The position numbers and the translations under genes are program-made. Below the pieces are notes generated by a model. The model was given only the letters and a program-made list of their open reading frames with translations, was not told the DNA's origin and did not search any database. From NCBI GenBank assembly GCA_033439265.1, contig JAVTVX010000005.1, forward strand, positions 2,118,001-2,182,000: a DNA stretch of 64,000 nucleotides, written 5' to 3'. Positions within the stretch are counted from its first letter, which is position 1; every line of letters starts with the position of its first letter. This DNA comes from Dillenia suffruticosa. Taxonomy: Eukaryota; Streptophyta; Magnoliopsida; Dilleniales; Dilleniaceae. Shown here one piece after another: positions 22,366 through 34,486 of this stretch.

Positions 22366-25300
22366 CAATAATTGAGAGCACAGCATGATATGTTAAGAGC
22401 TTGTAACTTTCCTATTAAACTGTGTCATATTGACTCCTTCACATCTTTTTGGATAAGGGAACAGAAAAACTACAGTTTTCAGATACTGCTACATAACCAT
22501 GCAATGAAGGCTTTTTTTCCCCCAACTTCAATGCACTACACTTTAGGAGAGCCAAACAAACAAACTTTCCCTTATTTAGCATATCTATCAAGGCAGTTAT
22601 CAGTCTTTCATAGTTCAAGGCATTTGAATACATATCTAGGCAATAATCATTCAAAAAGTAAAGAGGCAAAAGGTCAAGCATAAGTTGCAACATTTGATTT
22701 CCGTTAGCCTCTTCTTCAAGTTGTAACCCTTAAGCATCGTTTGCAGCCAGATAAAGCAACCCAATGTCACTGATTACACATTAAAGCTGGATGGAAGTCA
22801 AAGAAGAAAAATGAAGGGAAGAGACTTAGGTCAGAAGATTCAAAAGGGCAAAAAATATTTTGTCTGATTGCCTTCAAACTCTTATCCTACCCCACGTCCT
22901 ACCTAAATTTCACAGAGGTTATCTTTGACATAGCTTATCCCTTTACTAGTTAACTAGTCCATTTAAAATATTTACCAATGCAGAACTTCCTTAAAGGCTA
23001 TTTTGCTGAAGTTATATAAGAAATATAACTCACCTATGGCCTCTGACGGAGTAATTGGGAAGTCACTCAGCACACCATCAACAGAGAAATTACCATTGTC
23101 AATGAAATACAAAATCTCAGCCAATGGGTCGTAGCTGTAATTGTAGCTAATTTGAAAATCATTCACAAAATCTGCAGCAAAAATTTCCAGCCCCTGTTTG
23201 TGAGCATCCTGAACAACACTTGTGCTCGGTTGGAGATACAAATTCTCATCTACAGGCCATATATAGGACTTGGGAACAAGAATTCCAGATGCAAATGTCT
23301 TGATATAAGTGAGATTTTGCAAAAGAGAGTTATATGTTTGATTTGTTGTTGGTTCAGTAACATCTCGCCCTAAAAACCGGAAGATCAGTTTAGTCTTGGA
23401 TGCCTTAAATTGGGGCACAATACTGCTCAAGAAAGTCAATTCTGGGGAGGAGATGTAATCAATAATAACACTCTTCGATGCGTTAAGCAGAAAGTTTCTC
23501 ATGTTCAATCCGTGTTGCATGTAGAATGCATTGTGCTGCAAAGGTTAGAGCAATAATAGTGCATCAGAAAACAAAGCAGCACATGAAATCACCAAAGCTG
23601 TCTAATCCTACTGTAAGTAGCGGCTTAGATTTTCATTTGGGATCTTTTACCTGGATGTTCAGCCAAAAGCCCTGTGGCTGCATTTGTGAAAACACGTCCT
23701 GAACAGTTAGAATGGTAAATGAATTGCCGTCGAACCTACCAGTTCTAGAATAGATGGACTGCATTACTGTCGACCAAGAAAAAAAATTATCAGTAGGGAC
23801 TAGCACAAATCAGAAGTCGAAATGCAGCTTGGAATCAGCAACCACACCAGAGTTTTAGGAAGTAGAATCTTATAGTTACAGTTTCAAACTAATTGGTGAC
23901 AACATTTTAAGGGCTCAGACTGACATTATTAGTTTCCAATATGTTTTTGTCCCGTATAGACAACGATATGAGGTTGATAGCCAGAACCCTGAGTAAAGAT
24001 GGCTATTAACACCACAAAATACTTGGTCTCCGCTGAAAGTTGACAGTTGGAACAAGTGTTGGACCCTAAAAGCCAAATCATGTTATCCATTTCAATGTAG
24101 AAGTTCCCACCCCAGAGGGGGGGGAGAGAGAGAGAGAGAGAGAGAGAGAGCAAAAGTGCATGCATGATCGCCATCTGAGGTTAGCTGGGATCTCAACTCC
24201 AAGTTAATTTTCTTCCTTAAGCCAAGATCAAAGATGCATGAATGGATAATATTCTCCATCTGAGAGGTTAGCTGGGATCACTATTAGTTTGGCAAAATGC
24301 CCTTTAAAAGTCTCAAATGAAGTCAACTGAACTCTCATATTTTGTTCACAGATTGCATTAAGCAAATTTAGATGTCTCAAAAGTGCCACTAAAATATCTA
24401 TACCATAAATGTGCCTGATATATAGAGAAGACCCCTGGTTCTGTCCGATTAATAAATTTAATCTGAGTGACAGCAGCATCACCTTATTCATTTCTTTGAA
24501 TCTAGAAGCATTTCCATCCATAATTGTATGCCACAACAATTGGAAACTTCATAGGATATGTCTCCGGTCTCAACAGGCTGACCGGTTTCAAATCCTACAT
24601 GAGCCTTTACCATCATTTCCCACTATCTATCACCAGAATATAGAATGTTTCTATAATCTATGCCAACAAAATAGTGATTCTTGGACTCTGTTTAGCATCA
24701 CAAAATCTGAGATTGTTCCAAACGACCATTTAAATACCCTGGCACATGGTACTATATATATAATCGACAAGGTGAATGATGCATTTAGCCAGATGACTAG
24801 AAGTAAGCATTTATCAAAATGAAGCTTACATGTCACACTTGATAGCTCTTGAAGAGTAAAATCCACCGAAAACCATCCGTGTACAGGTACACCGTTGACA
24901 GGGTATGTGGTATCCTTATTTTTGTAAAGATCAGAAATGTCAGAAGCATTATCTAGCTTGAGATCAGGAAAACAGATACCAACACTATCTTTTGTTAGCT
25001 GCACATCACACCATAAGACTACATTGCTGACACTAGTAAGCAATGCCAAACTGTAAGCAGCAGAGCTAGAATCAGGAAATAGCCCTGAAAAGCCACCGCG
25101 AGCTATGACAAGTGGTGCATCGCCTGCAAGAGGACATGATCACTCGGCAAGATTGCAAACATAAATATGTTCATGAATTAAAACATAAAGAACAAACATG
25201 ACAAACATAACCATCAAAAAAAAAAATTGCACAGCTGAAAAGTATTTATGCGGTAAACCTCCACCGCTGACCAATAATTCACACCTCTATTGGACTAGTT

Positions 25301-26004
25301 GACAACACACCCATGATACAAATTCTCTGAGAATAAGCCATGACAAAATGAAAATTATAACCTTTTCTTATAGTAATTAATTCATTAAATAAATCACTAA
25401 GTAAATACAGCACACGTATGACATCAACATCAGGAAACCGATATCATATCAAGACCCATACTGGAGGGTAATGACACCTGAAATGTCCCAATCCTAAAAT
25501 ATGAAGAGTTGGCATCTAATTAAGCACTGCATACTAACATGATTCAAATCTACAACAACTCTACTAATTTCTTATGTCTCGTTTCCTTAATTTATCAGTA
25601 ATGTTGGAATAAAAGTACTAGAATCACTAAAATTGACAAAATTGCCAATAATGTCTCCAAAGATATTTACCGGGCGGAAAAGAACAGATGAGAGAATTTA
25701 GCCCCCGGTTTTTGTCAAGGCGGTGTATTAGGTCCATTTATTACCACATTAATTAGGATACATATTTGATATTATTTTTCTTGGGCATGATATTTAACCC
25801 AAATAAGAGATTGAAGCAAAAGCAACATATTCCTTCAACTAAGTGAGAAAACATATAAAAAACCAAATACATATATTCTCTAACTTCATTTTCCAATAAA
25901 CACTATTTTGCCTTTACCCTATTGCAGAAACATATAGCCAATTATTATTTGTAGTTCAAATTGCTCGTTTATGGGAAAACAATATAGACAAAAAATAAAT
26001 GAAT

Positions 26005-26041
<37 letters not shown>

Positions 26042-26545
26042 AATTAGTAGCCTCAAGAATGCATGTGGTTTTTATCTTTGGGTAAAGACACCAAAATTAA
26101 TTAAAGTGTATATATAGGTTAGAGTTTTATCTTTCAAATTTAAACGAAGAACTCAAAAAAAAAAAAAAAAAAGAAGGAAAAGAAAAATTCCAAATGTATG
26201 AATGTCTAATTAGGAACAACCATTAAAGCTACTCGACATCTACTAAGCTCTAGGATCTCTCTTAACTACCTCTCAACTGCTTTTGTTCTTACTTACAAAT
26301 TTCTCTTTTCTTTTTTTCGAAGAAAGAGAGAAATAGAGGTTACAACAAAATCCATTAAGCGAATCAAGGACTTCAACAGCTACATATTTCGATCAAATTA
26401 CAAAATCTATAGAAATTCGGGTTCCAGATAGAGAGAGAGAGAGATTACCGCTTAACGTTTGCCATTTACTAGTAGATCCCTGGGCAGAGGCAAAAACAGC
26501 CAAGTGAAGAACAAAGAGCACAACAAGCGACCGTAGATTCCGCAT
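19755..26545 (-). CDS. GDPDL: Glycerophosphodiester phosphodiesterase-like protein GDPDL (SHV3/SVL type), 9 exons, 752 aa
   Basis: GPI-anchored cell-surface protein of the SHAVEN3/GDPDL family; Arabidopsis relatives affect cellulose deposition, pectin and root-hair growth. Minus-strand exons are 26545-26449, 25123-24830, 23766-23651, 23535-23034, 22224-22186, 22075-21791, 21447-21305, 20799-20316 and 20053-19755 (2259 nt with stop, all phases consistent). Residues 1-22 are a signal peptide (ending VFASAQG). Two GDPD-like domains span about 38-330 and 351-652, then a Pro/Ala/Ser-rich spacer and a hydrophobic tail ([16 protein letters not shown]) typical of GPI anchoring. The usual HR and HD catalytic pairs are replaced: VIARGGFSG and CFPDLKLD in domain 1, ISYNGASGD and CLDSIN in domain 2. 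This is a family trait, so enzymatic activity is uncertain. Length matches the family. Confidence 0.94.
22331..22364. repeat. (TA)17 microsatellite in GDPDL intron 4
   Basis: Perfect TA tract about 105 nt upstream (in gene direction) of the 39-nt exon 5. Confidence 0.95.
26006..26039. repeat. (GA)17 microsatellite in GDPDL intron 1
   Basis: Perfect GA tract within the 1.3-kb first intron. Another GA tract lies in intron 2 (about 24124-24151) and one next to the intron 1 donor (26430-26443). Confidence 0.95.
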
Positions 26546-28174
26546 TTCCGGCAAGCTAATTCAGCCGGAAAACTAACCCAAGCAAATTCCTTTTCCTTTC
26601 TCTGATTTCCTCTAAAATGCAAGATTCAGTTCTTTAGCGAGATAGAGAGAGAGGGAGAGAGACTTGTTTCTGTGTCCTGAGCTGAGAGACAAAGAGAGAG
26701 AGAGACTGTGTGTGTGTGTGTGATGGTGAGGGTAGACAACTTTTCACGATGGCCTTTTCAATATATTTTCGTGGGGTTTCGTTATTTTCTCATTTTAAAA
26801 AATAAATAACAGAAGACAACAACAAATAAAAAAAAATAAAAGAAAAACAAATAAATTAAGATACAGAGGAAGACGGGGAAGGTTCAATTATTACGCGGAG
26901 TCAGGGTAAGGCATTGATGTCTGCAAAAATCCCAAAGTCTCAAGTCTGAACCCACTCCGGCCGGCTCCACGCCCAGCCGATCATTTCGGTCCCTGTAAGA
27001 GGACCGCCTGCCTTTTCTCTCTCTTCCTTTTTTCTGCCTTTCTCATGCCATTTTTGCTTTTTTCAGTTAAAATTATTATTTTAATTCTTGACATTTTTAA
27101 ATTAAGGGAAAAAAGAAAGACCAATGTGTACATAACATTGTGGTCTCCCCTTTCCTCGATTTTTGATTTTAGGGCTGTGATATGGTAACTTAAGTCAATA
27201 CGAATTCAAATTGCCTTGTCATAAAAAGAAAAAGGCAATCAACTATGTTTAACCGAAATTTGTTTTTTATTTCCTCAAAAAATATAAAAATAAACGATTC
27301 TTACAGAGATATTTAAATAATTAAAAATTCTTATTCAAATATTTCTTTTAAAATCGAGTTTTTATATTTAAATTTTCATAAATATACACATTTTTGTAAT
27401 TTTTATATTTTCTATATTATAAAAATAAGAAATATAGAAATAAACAAAATTTTAATTTAAGGTGAAAATAATCTCATAAGAATTAGTTATTTTTTTGCAA
27501 TTTGTTAATGGCCACATTCATAAGTAATATTCATAGGCTCCACTGATGTTTTTCCTTTATGGTAGGGACACCAACCATCAACTCACTTCCAGTAGACAAT
27601 TCAACACAAGTTAAGCAATTGGGGTCACCTCATATACCCCCATATTCCACGGTTCAACAACTCATTCGATAAACCCATTTTTTGTTTGAAAATATTTTTC
27701 AAATGAAAAAATTATTTTAATTTTGTTTATTTTTTTTTAAATGAAGCAATATAGAGGGAAATGAAATTCAAATCTCTGACTAACAAATGATAAAAAATTT
27801 TGAAGTTTTTTATAATGACAATTTAAATCAATAGTTTTCATTCGGATCAAATACCGAATAAATAATTTGTGATTTTCATAAAATTATAAATTTTATTATT
27901 GTTGCTAAATGAAAATAAAAAAAGTATACATAGCAAAAATACCATATATTCCCTCCTATAATAGGTTCATATTAATAGGACTCAGTTTCTTAAAAAGAAG
28001 AAGGTTTGACGCATTCAAACAACAACTCGTCTTCAATGAGTTTTTCCACACCCACGAAGAAGAATCTCAGGCAAGTTCGGAATTGTTGCTCTCAAGAAAA
28101 GAACCCACATGCCTCGCAGAATTGTAAACACACACACTCTCTCTCTTTCTCTTTCCAAAAACATGGACAGGGGT
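26546..28174. other. GDPDL 5' leader and promoter side, then AT-rich DNA
   Basis: Just above the GDPDL ATG is a leader rich in GA and (GT)n, roughly 26640-26725. Beyond it the DNA is AT-rich without a recognised gene; the short open frame near 27909-28127 has no family resemblance. Confidence 0.45.
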
Positions 28175-28262
28175 GAAGGGGATCTTCCACTAAGATCCAA
28201 TGCGCGAGACGGGAGACCGAAGGGGATCTTCCACTAAGATCCAATGCGCGAGACGGGAGACC
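28175..28262. repeat. 44-bp tandem duplication, each unit with a hairpin
   Basis: Two identical 44-bp units (28175-28218 and 28219-28262), beginning GAAGGGGATCTTCCACTAAG. Each contains GGATCTT-CCACT-AAGATCC, a perfect 7-bp inverted repeat with a 5-base loop. Complete identity of the copies implies a recent duplication. Confidence 0.93.
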
Positions 28263-29522
28263 GAGTCAAATACCGAGTCAATGTGAATTGCATAGCCCCA
28301 AAAAAAACAATAAAAAGAAAACAAACGAGTTAATGTGAATCGGCTTTAGCATCGAACCGAGCCGAGCCGGATCGGATGGATCAAGTTGAGTTGTTCACGA
28401 AAAAGCTGACCTCCTACATTTGCTGATGAGACGACAGCTAGAGCCTGCAAGGCCACCACCACCACCAACAAACGTCTCCCGGACACTCTGGCAACTGCAC
28501 ACGTGGCTTCGTAGCATTGGATGGATGGTTTGTACGTCAGCAAAACGCGCAAAACGGGTCACGTTCATGTGGGTCCACTGGGTTGGGTTCCTTCGGCCCA
28601 TTTGCGGCTAATTTTGTTTTTGTTTTTTTTTTTTTTTTGTTCGACGGTGGTGGAGGGGTGAAACCGAGCGCTTTTTTTTTTTTGCTATCCCTTCGAGACT
28701 AACTGAGCACTTTGAAGAAAACAAGGAAAGGAAAGGAAAAAATATAATGCTTCTCATTCTATTTTAAATATTAAAATTATTTGAATATTTTGTTTAAAAC
28801 TATTTTCTTCCAAAAATATCCATAAAAAGCCCAAGTTACTTTATAGATTAAATAATAAAACTGTTTACATGTTTGATTAACCAAAGTAAATATTTAACAT
28901 GTAATTTTAGGTTTTAAGAATACAGTTTAATGGTATAAATTTTTCTCTCATAATCTGATAATTTTATATTCAAATCTTTATATAATAATAAATAAATATA
29001 TATATATATATATATAGTTTTAGACGATATGAATGAGCGGAGGGGAAGGAAAAGATTGATCATGATGAAAAGGAGCGGGGGATGACGAAACTGAATCTGA
29101 TCTTTTGGGCTTGGTCAAGTCAATATTAATGAACTAGCATCTTTCTTTATCAACAGCTAGCCCCACGTCTGGTGAGATAATTTAATATGTTTAAATTTTA
29201 ATTCAACTAATTACATATTAAATTTTTTAAAAAAAATTCCAATCTCAAAATGTTTGAAATAACTAAGCCCGTTTTTTATTTTATATTGACTTATGATTGT
29301 TTTAGGGTCAGAAATAGAGTTGGTGCCTTGGAGGATTGTGGGTAACAGCTAGCTATGGAAATTTTCCAGAACACATAGCAACACAGTATTGCAAGGATCC
29401 CCATTTTGTTTGAATTGGACTTCTCAATTCAATTAAATTAGGGGAAAAAAAAAGATATGTGGTACGTCCTTGATGCATTATCTCATTCCACACCCTTTTT
29501 CAATTTGTAAAGACAATAAAAA
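28263..29522. other. Intergenic with an unusually GC-rich block
   Basis: About 28340-28610 is GC-rich against AT-rich surroundings and includes ACACGTGGC (about 28498-28506, G-box/ABRE core) and CCACCACCACCACC. It looks promoter-like, but no gene was found next to it. The rest is AT-rich with a TA tract near 28996-29018. Confidence 0.4.
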
Positions 29523-29666
29523 GTAACAAACCTTACTTTAAAGCTTTCTTTGATTTATTATTATATTGTTTTTTTTTTCTTTAAATGTGAACTTTGGGTA
29601 ATAATGCAACAGAATGTGAACTTTGGGTAACAAACCTTACCTTAAAGCTTTCTTTGATTTATTATT
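29523..29666. repeat. 40-bp direct repeat, 104 bp apart
   Basis: GTAACAAACCTTACTTTAAA continuing through GCTTTCTTTGATTTATTATT at 29523-29562 recurs at 29627-29666 with one mismatch. Between them TGTGAACTTTGGGTAA is also repeated (about 29586 and 29615). This is a local segmental duplication of about 104 bp. Confidence 0.85.
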
Positions 29667-29784
29667 CCACACGCCTTTTTTTTTAATATATATTAAAAAG
29701 ATTCGAGACCATAAAAAAGAAAGAAAAAGATGATACCAATGGAGTAATATCTCATTCCATGTATATTTATCACCAAACTCTAGG

Positions 29785-29850
29785 CCCGGTGGTTGTTGGC
29801 CCAAGCGGCATTCGGCCAAGGTTCGGATCTTGATACCAAGCATGTCCATT
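29785..29850 (+). other. Possible tRNA-like (Pol III) promoter fragment
   Basis: TTGGCCCAAGCGGCATTCGG resembles an A box and GGTTCGGATCTTGATACC a B box, but the spacing is too short for a functional tRNA and no acceptor stem forms. Most likely a SINE head remnant. Confidence 0.25.
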
Positions 29851-30349
29851 AAATTAGACTAACATTTTCCTTTTACATCTGCCACTTTTATAAGTTATTT
29901 AACCTTTTTTGGAAATAGTTTATGGCTAAACCATTTAGAATGTAATTTTCAATTTGAAAATTGGGTTATCGATTTTATATTTAAAATCGAGTTGAATCGG
30001 TTTCATATTAAGACTTTTGAAAATCATTTTAAGGAAATAATATTATTTGCCTGTGTCATGTTTAGTGCCATATCTTTATAAATCGGTGGATGCGACTTAT
30101 TACCGTAACAAAAAGTTTGAGAAAAAAAAAAGAAAAAAGGATTACTATAGAAAATTAAATAAAATGCAATTTTTTAGAGATGCATCGGTATTTAAATTAA
30201 TTTTGATTTTTTACTTAATATCTCAAATTTGTTTGTCAAAAAGCCTTATTAAAATAGTCATTTACCATTTTGGAACCACAAGTAGAGAACATTGAACATT
30301 TTGATTATTATAGAAATTTATCATTTTTCTTTTTCTTTTTTTTGATGTT

Positions 30350-30530
30350 AGTGGTTAGCTTTTTATCGACTAGTATTCAGATTTTTCTTATTAATTCGAT
30401 TTGAATATTATGAGATCCATTAAATAATTAACTCTCTCATATTTTTTTATTTATTTTTAGAACTCAAAGTCGAAATATCTGATTAAAATGTTAAAATATT
30501 TGATCACTTAATTTAAAAAAATTTAGTATC
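30350..30530 (-). mobile_element. Degenerate tRNA-like SINE copy
   Basis: Minus strand: TTAAGTGATCAAATATTTTA, TTAATCAGATATTTCGACTT, GAGAGAGTTAATTATTTAAT, GGATCTCATAATATTCAAAT, CGAATTAATAAGAAAAATCT, then a tail. Same block order as the copies at 9060, 14548 and 18262. Confidence 0.5.
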
Positions 30531-31959
30531 TTTTTCCGCTTCTCGGTGTCTCTATGCTCCGCATTAATTTATAAATCTTTGTCCCCCGACCTAATCCAAT
30601 CTAAAACTAAAAAAGAAATAAAAGATGTGCATACGAACATAAAAACAAAAACATATGAAAGGTCTGCCAAGTCATAGAAAGGGCACCCTTTTATATTTTG
30701 CTTTTTTAATTCTAATAAAAGATAATTCTAGTATACCAATTATAAAATATTAATTTAAATATATAAATGACCTTATTATTATAATTCTACCGAAATACTA
30801 AATTTCTAATACTAAATCTGAAAATATTAATAATAATGAGTAACTCCTTCCTGTCCGTGTCAATAAGAACGTAGAATTGGGGCGGTGGCAAAACATCCAT
30901 CTGGCGGCACATGGGAATTAATTTTTCCCTTTTTTTTTTTTTTTTAAATTGGATGGCGTTGATTTGCCTACCCACCTCAATTGATTTGTACATATGAAGA
31001 TAGGGAGGAAGATTCGTGACCCCATTATGATTTTTAGAAGTAATAAGTTTACTTTTTAAATATTTTACACCACATTGACGAAAATTCTAGCAGTATGTCA
31101 CTACCATATCTAATTGAGTGCCAAAGCACTTTCTTTTGTTTTTCTTTTTTTTTTTTTTTAACTCAAATCTTTACGAGAAAAAAAGAATTATACGATCCTC
31201 TTTATTTAAAAACTAGGTTAAGCATACTTACCGTTCAACTATACCATATTGTTTAAATAATAATAGAAATTTAAATTATTATTTTTTAGAGTATAATAAA
31301 TTGATAATTACTTTTATTAAAAGTGAAACAGTGAGAATATAAAAGGTACTTATTTCAAATTTTATGATATAATATCCTATCCTACCGAACTATAAATATG
31401 GTTTTGGGGTGTGATAATGGAAATAAAAAAAAATCAATTAATTAAGTATTTGGTGCACTGCTCATCCTAATTAAAAACAATTGGGTTCTCATTATTTCAT
31501 CCCAGCAAGATCATTTTTATCCAAAATTTAAACTCTTCTTACAAAAAAAATAAAAAATAAAAAACAATTATAATACTAAGAAAAGGATAACAACCCTTAC
31601 TAATAAAAATTTGTGTGGGTAACTTGTAGAATCAATAGGTTTGTGGAAGATAAATGCCCCAAAATTCATGTGTCAATTTATTGAGAGCTTCTGAATTTGA
31701 ATAATTTAGAGAATGAGATTTTTACCGTTGGGTTAGCCTTGTAATTGTACAAATGGATAGGGGGAAATATGTGAATATATTTAGAATTTGTAGGAAGTGG
31801 GGGCATATTTTTGTGTTGCCGTCACGTTTAGAGAGTGGGAATCCATGTAGTGAAACCGCTGGCCCGCATTTGGAGCCGTAGAAAAACGGCGACTACCCAG
31901 AGTCTTCTACCGAAAGGGATGTTTTTATTATCTCCCGTTCGTCAACGTCAAGTTTCAGA
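30531..31959. other. Intergenic, AT-rich
   Basis: Homopolymer-rich and AT-rich; the short open frames have no family resemblance. Nothing supported. Confidence 0.5.
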
Positions 31960-32095
31960 TCCGTTATATTTTTTTAAAAATAAATTTTATATTGAAATCA
32001 TAAAAGGTGATTTAAGAGAATCAATCTATTAATAAATCTCATAGTATTTAAATCAAACTAATCAAATAAAATTTAAATATCGATCGATAAAAAAA
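31960..32095 (+). mobile_element. SINE 3' half with adjacent (TA)n
   Basis: AAATCTCATAGTATTTAAAT, CAAACTAATCAAATAAAATT and TAAATATCGATCGATAAAAA match the 3' half of the dispersed family. It is followed directly by a TA microsatellite (32096-32120). Confidence 0.45.
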
Positions 32096-34414
32096 ATATA
32101 TATATATATATATATATATAGTAGGACTATTAAACCCCTAAATCATGTTATTGTTTTTGTTTTTCATTTTTCCCTTGTCTTGGAGGGAATATTTCAATTC
32201 GCGACAAAGTCGAGGTAGAAGTTAATTTATAGCTAGTGGCCTTTTGTTTCTCTTCAATCAATTTTTAGAAGAAGAGAGGAGGAGATGAATTGATGAAGAT
32301 ATGGCACAGCACAATTTTGTGACCTAGCGACAGACAATGGATTACGTGTATTACTTTTTAAATTTCAAAATAATAATAAAATGAAAATAACTTGCTAACA
32401 ACCGTGAAATTTTTTTTTTATCCATTTTTTTTTAAATACTTTTCTTTTAAAAGTTATTTCTTTTATACATTAGAAAGATGGGAATTTAAAATCTTTAAAA
32501 AGGTAACTATAACAGTTGACTGTAAGTCATTGACTTCATTTAAAATTCATGCAATACTTATTTGAAACATTTTTGAGAGAAGACATTTTTTTTTTTTTTT
32601 TTTTTTGTGGTCGTTGACGGGGCTGAGCTACATTCTGGACTTGTCCAGCTGAGTTGTCTTCCGATCATTGTGGGCTCCAAAAAAATGTTTTGGGCTTGTA
32701 GGAGTTGGGGCACGAGGGCTTCTTCTTACAAGTCCGGTTAATGATTTTTGTCTTTTTTATTTTTCTAATTACATATGTCTAGTTGATTTGATAAAATTTG
32801 ATTCGAATCACATAGATTTTAAAGGACAAAGCTTTCAAAATGTTTTTTTTTTTTATATACAAAATTAGAATTCAAAATTTTATTTAAGAGATACTAATAT
32901 CCGATTATTAGACCGAATATACGTTGGTGTTAATGTTTAACGATTCAATTCTTGCGAAAGCTTCAAAACTCGGCAACTTAAATTCATGTTTGATTTTTAA
33001 TTCCAAACTTCATGTTTAACACTCTAAAGCATTTTTAGAAAGAAATTTTATGTTTTGACAAATACAAATGACTTTTAAAATTTCGGTACAAAACTTCCTC
33101 GACTTTCATTCTGAGAGTTGAAAATATAAAAATAATACGAATAGAAAAGATAAATGAATATGACTTTAATACCATATTAAAAATATATGAATATAAAGAG
33201 CAATATAATAATATATAAATCTCAATGATTCATTATTTCAATCAATTATTATAATAAATTGAGTTTATATAAAAAAGTTTATTATCATAAATATAAAAAA
33301 AATTATTATAAATATAGAAATATAAAAATAAAAAAAGTTAGATATATATCAAAATCAAATTAATTAATTAATTAATTTTGATATATAATATATTTTTTAA
33401 CAATAAACAATTGTGGAGACTTGGGAGCAGAGGAAGAAAAAATCTGGAGACGGAAGGCAGGAGGCTGAGGGAGAAGCAGCTGAAGGCTGCTCCTAAGAGG
33501 GTGTAGTTGCACATCGGTAACATCTCGTGGGTTTGACATTGGGTTGGTTTCACCACTGGTGCTTCAGGTAAAACATTTTTTTTTTCACCTTCAATTTCTT
33601 AAATAAAAATAATTTAATTATAATAATAAACATTTTTATATTTTTTCAAAATTTAGAAAAATTTTTTGCATTTTATTTATAGTTCAGAGGGTCAAAAAAT
33701 TTATAAAATATTATGTTGGATAAAAATGAGTATTTATAGTATCTTTTTAGTGTTAAAATAATTAAAAAAGATATGGTATCATTGATGATTATTTATTAAT
33801 ATAGAAAGAGTAAAATGAAATATTAAAATATTAATAAGGATATTTTAATTTTAATTAATTTATAATCAAACTTTATAAACTATATAAAAAATAAAAAGAA
33901 ATTAATTTTTAAAAAATTAAAAATTCTTAAATATTTATTTTTAGAGTTTATATTTTTTTAAATAAGAAAAATTACTAGATAAATTTTTTTATAAATTTAT
34001 AAACTCTCATATTTTATTCAATTGAGTTTCTTTATTTGAATAGCTATTCACTTTCTCCTTTAAACGTAAATTCTAAAATTAATGTTTATTTCTTTTCTAA
34101 TATTCCTTCGTCAATTTTATATCCCCTCCTCCGTCACCACCCTGTCACTGTGCCTTCGGTTATTACGGAGATTTGTACAATACAATCCTTAAATGCCATT
34201 GATGGCCATAGATTTTATTTTTATTTTTATTTTTATTTTTATTTTTATTTTTTTTATTATAAAATAATAAAAATAATCGTTAGTTTTAGATAAGAATTTC
34301 AGAACCGAGTCAAGATACCTATAGCGTGTGAATCGCGACACGTCATAGAATGTGTGCCGTGTCACTCCCCCCTTTCAACACTCGAAATCGGTTGGTTTCC
34401 GGGGGAACATACAA
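32096..34414. other. Gene-poor, extremely AT-rich region upstream of NHX4
   Basis: No gene recognised. It includes T-runs (32587-32607), a SINE-like copy on the minus strand about 32760-32935, an (ATTA)n stretch at 33359-33376, a GC-richer island at about 33405-33570, and a (TTTTTA)n tract at about 34213-34250 just upstream of the NHX4 leader. Confidence 0.5.
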
Positions 34415-34441
34415 ATGCACGCACGATCACACTCCACTTCT

Positions 34442-34448
<7 letters not shown>

Positions 34449-34473
<25 letters not shown>
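34449..34473. repeat. (CT)n in the NHX4 leader
   Basis: About 12 CT units ending about 14 nt before the NHX4 ATG at 34487. A CT-rich leader is common for plant genes. Confidence 0.85.
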
Positions 34474-34476
<3 letters not shown>

Positions 34477-34486
34477 GAAAACAACA

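Noticed and set aside
28395..28702. Overlapping open frames on both strands in the GC-rich block
   Set aside because: GC-rich DNA gives longer random frames; none resembles a family or shows splice structure.
29785..29850. tRNA gene
   Set aside because: A- and B-box-like words are present but too close together, and no cloverleaf stems form; kept only as a SINE-head candidate.
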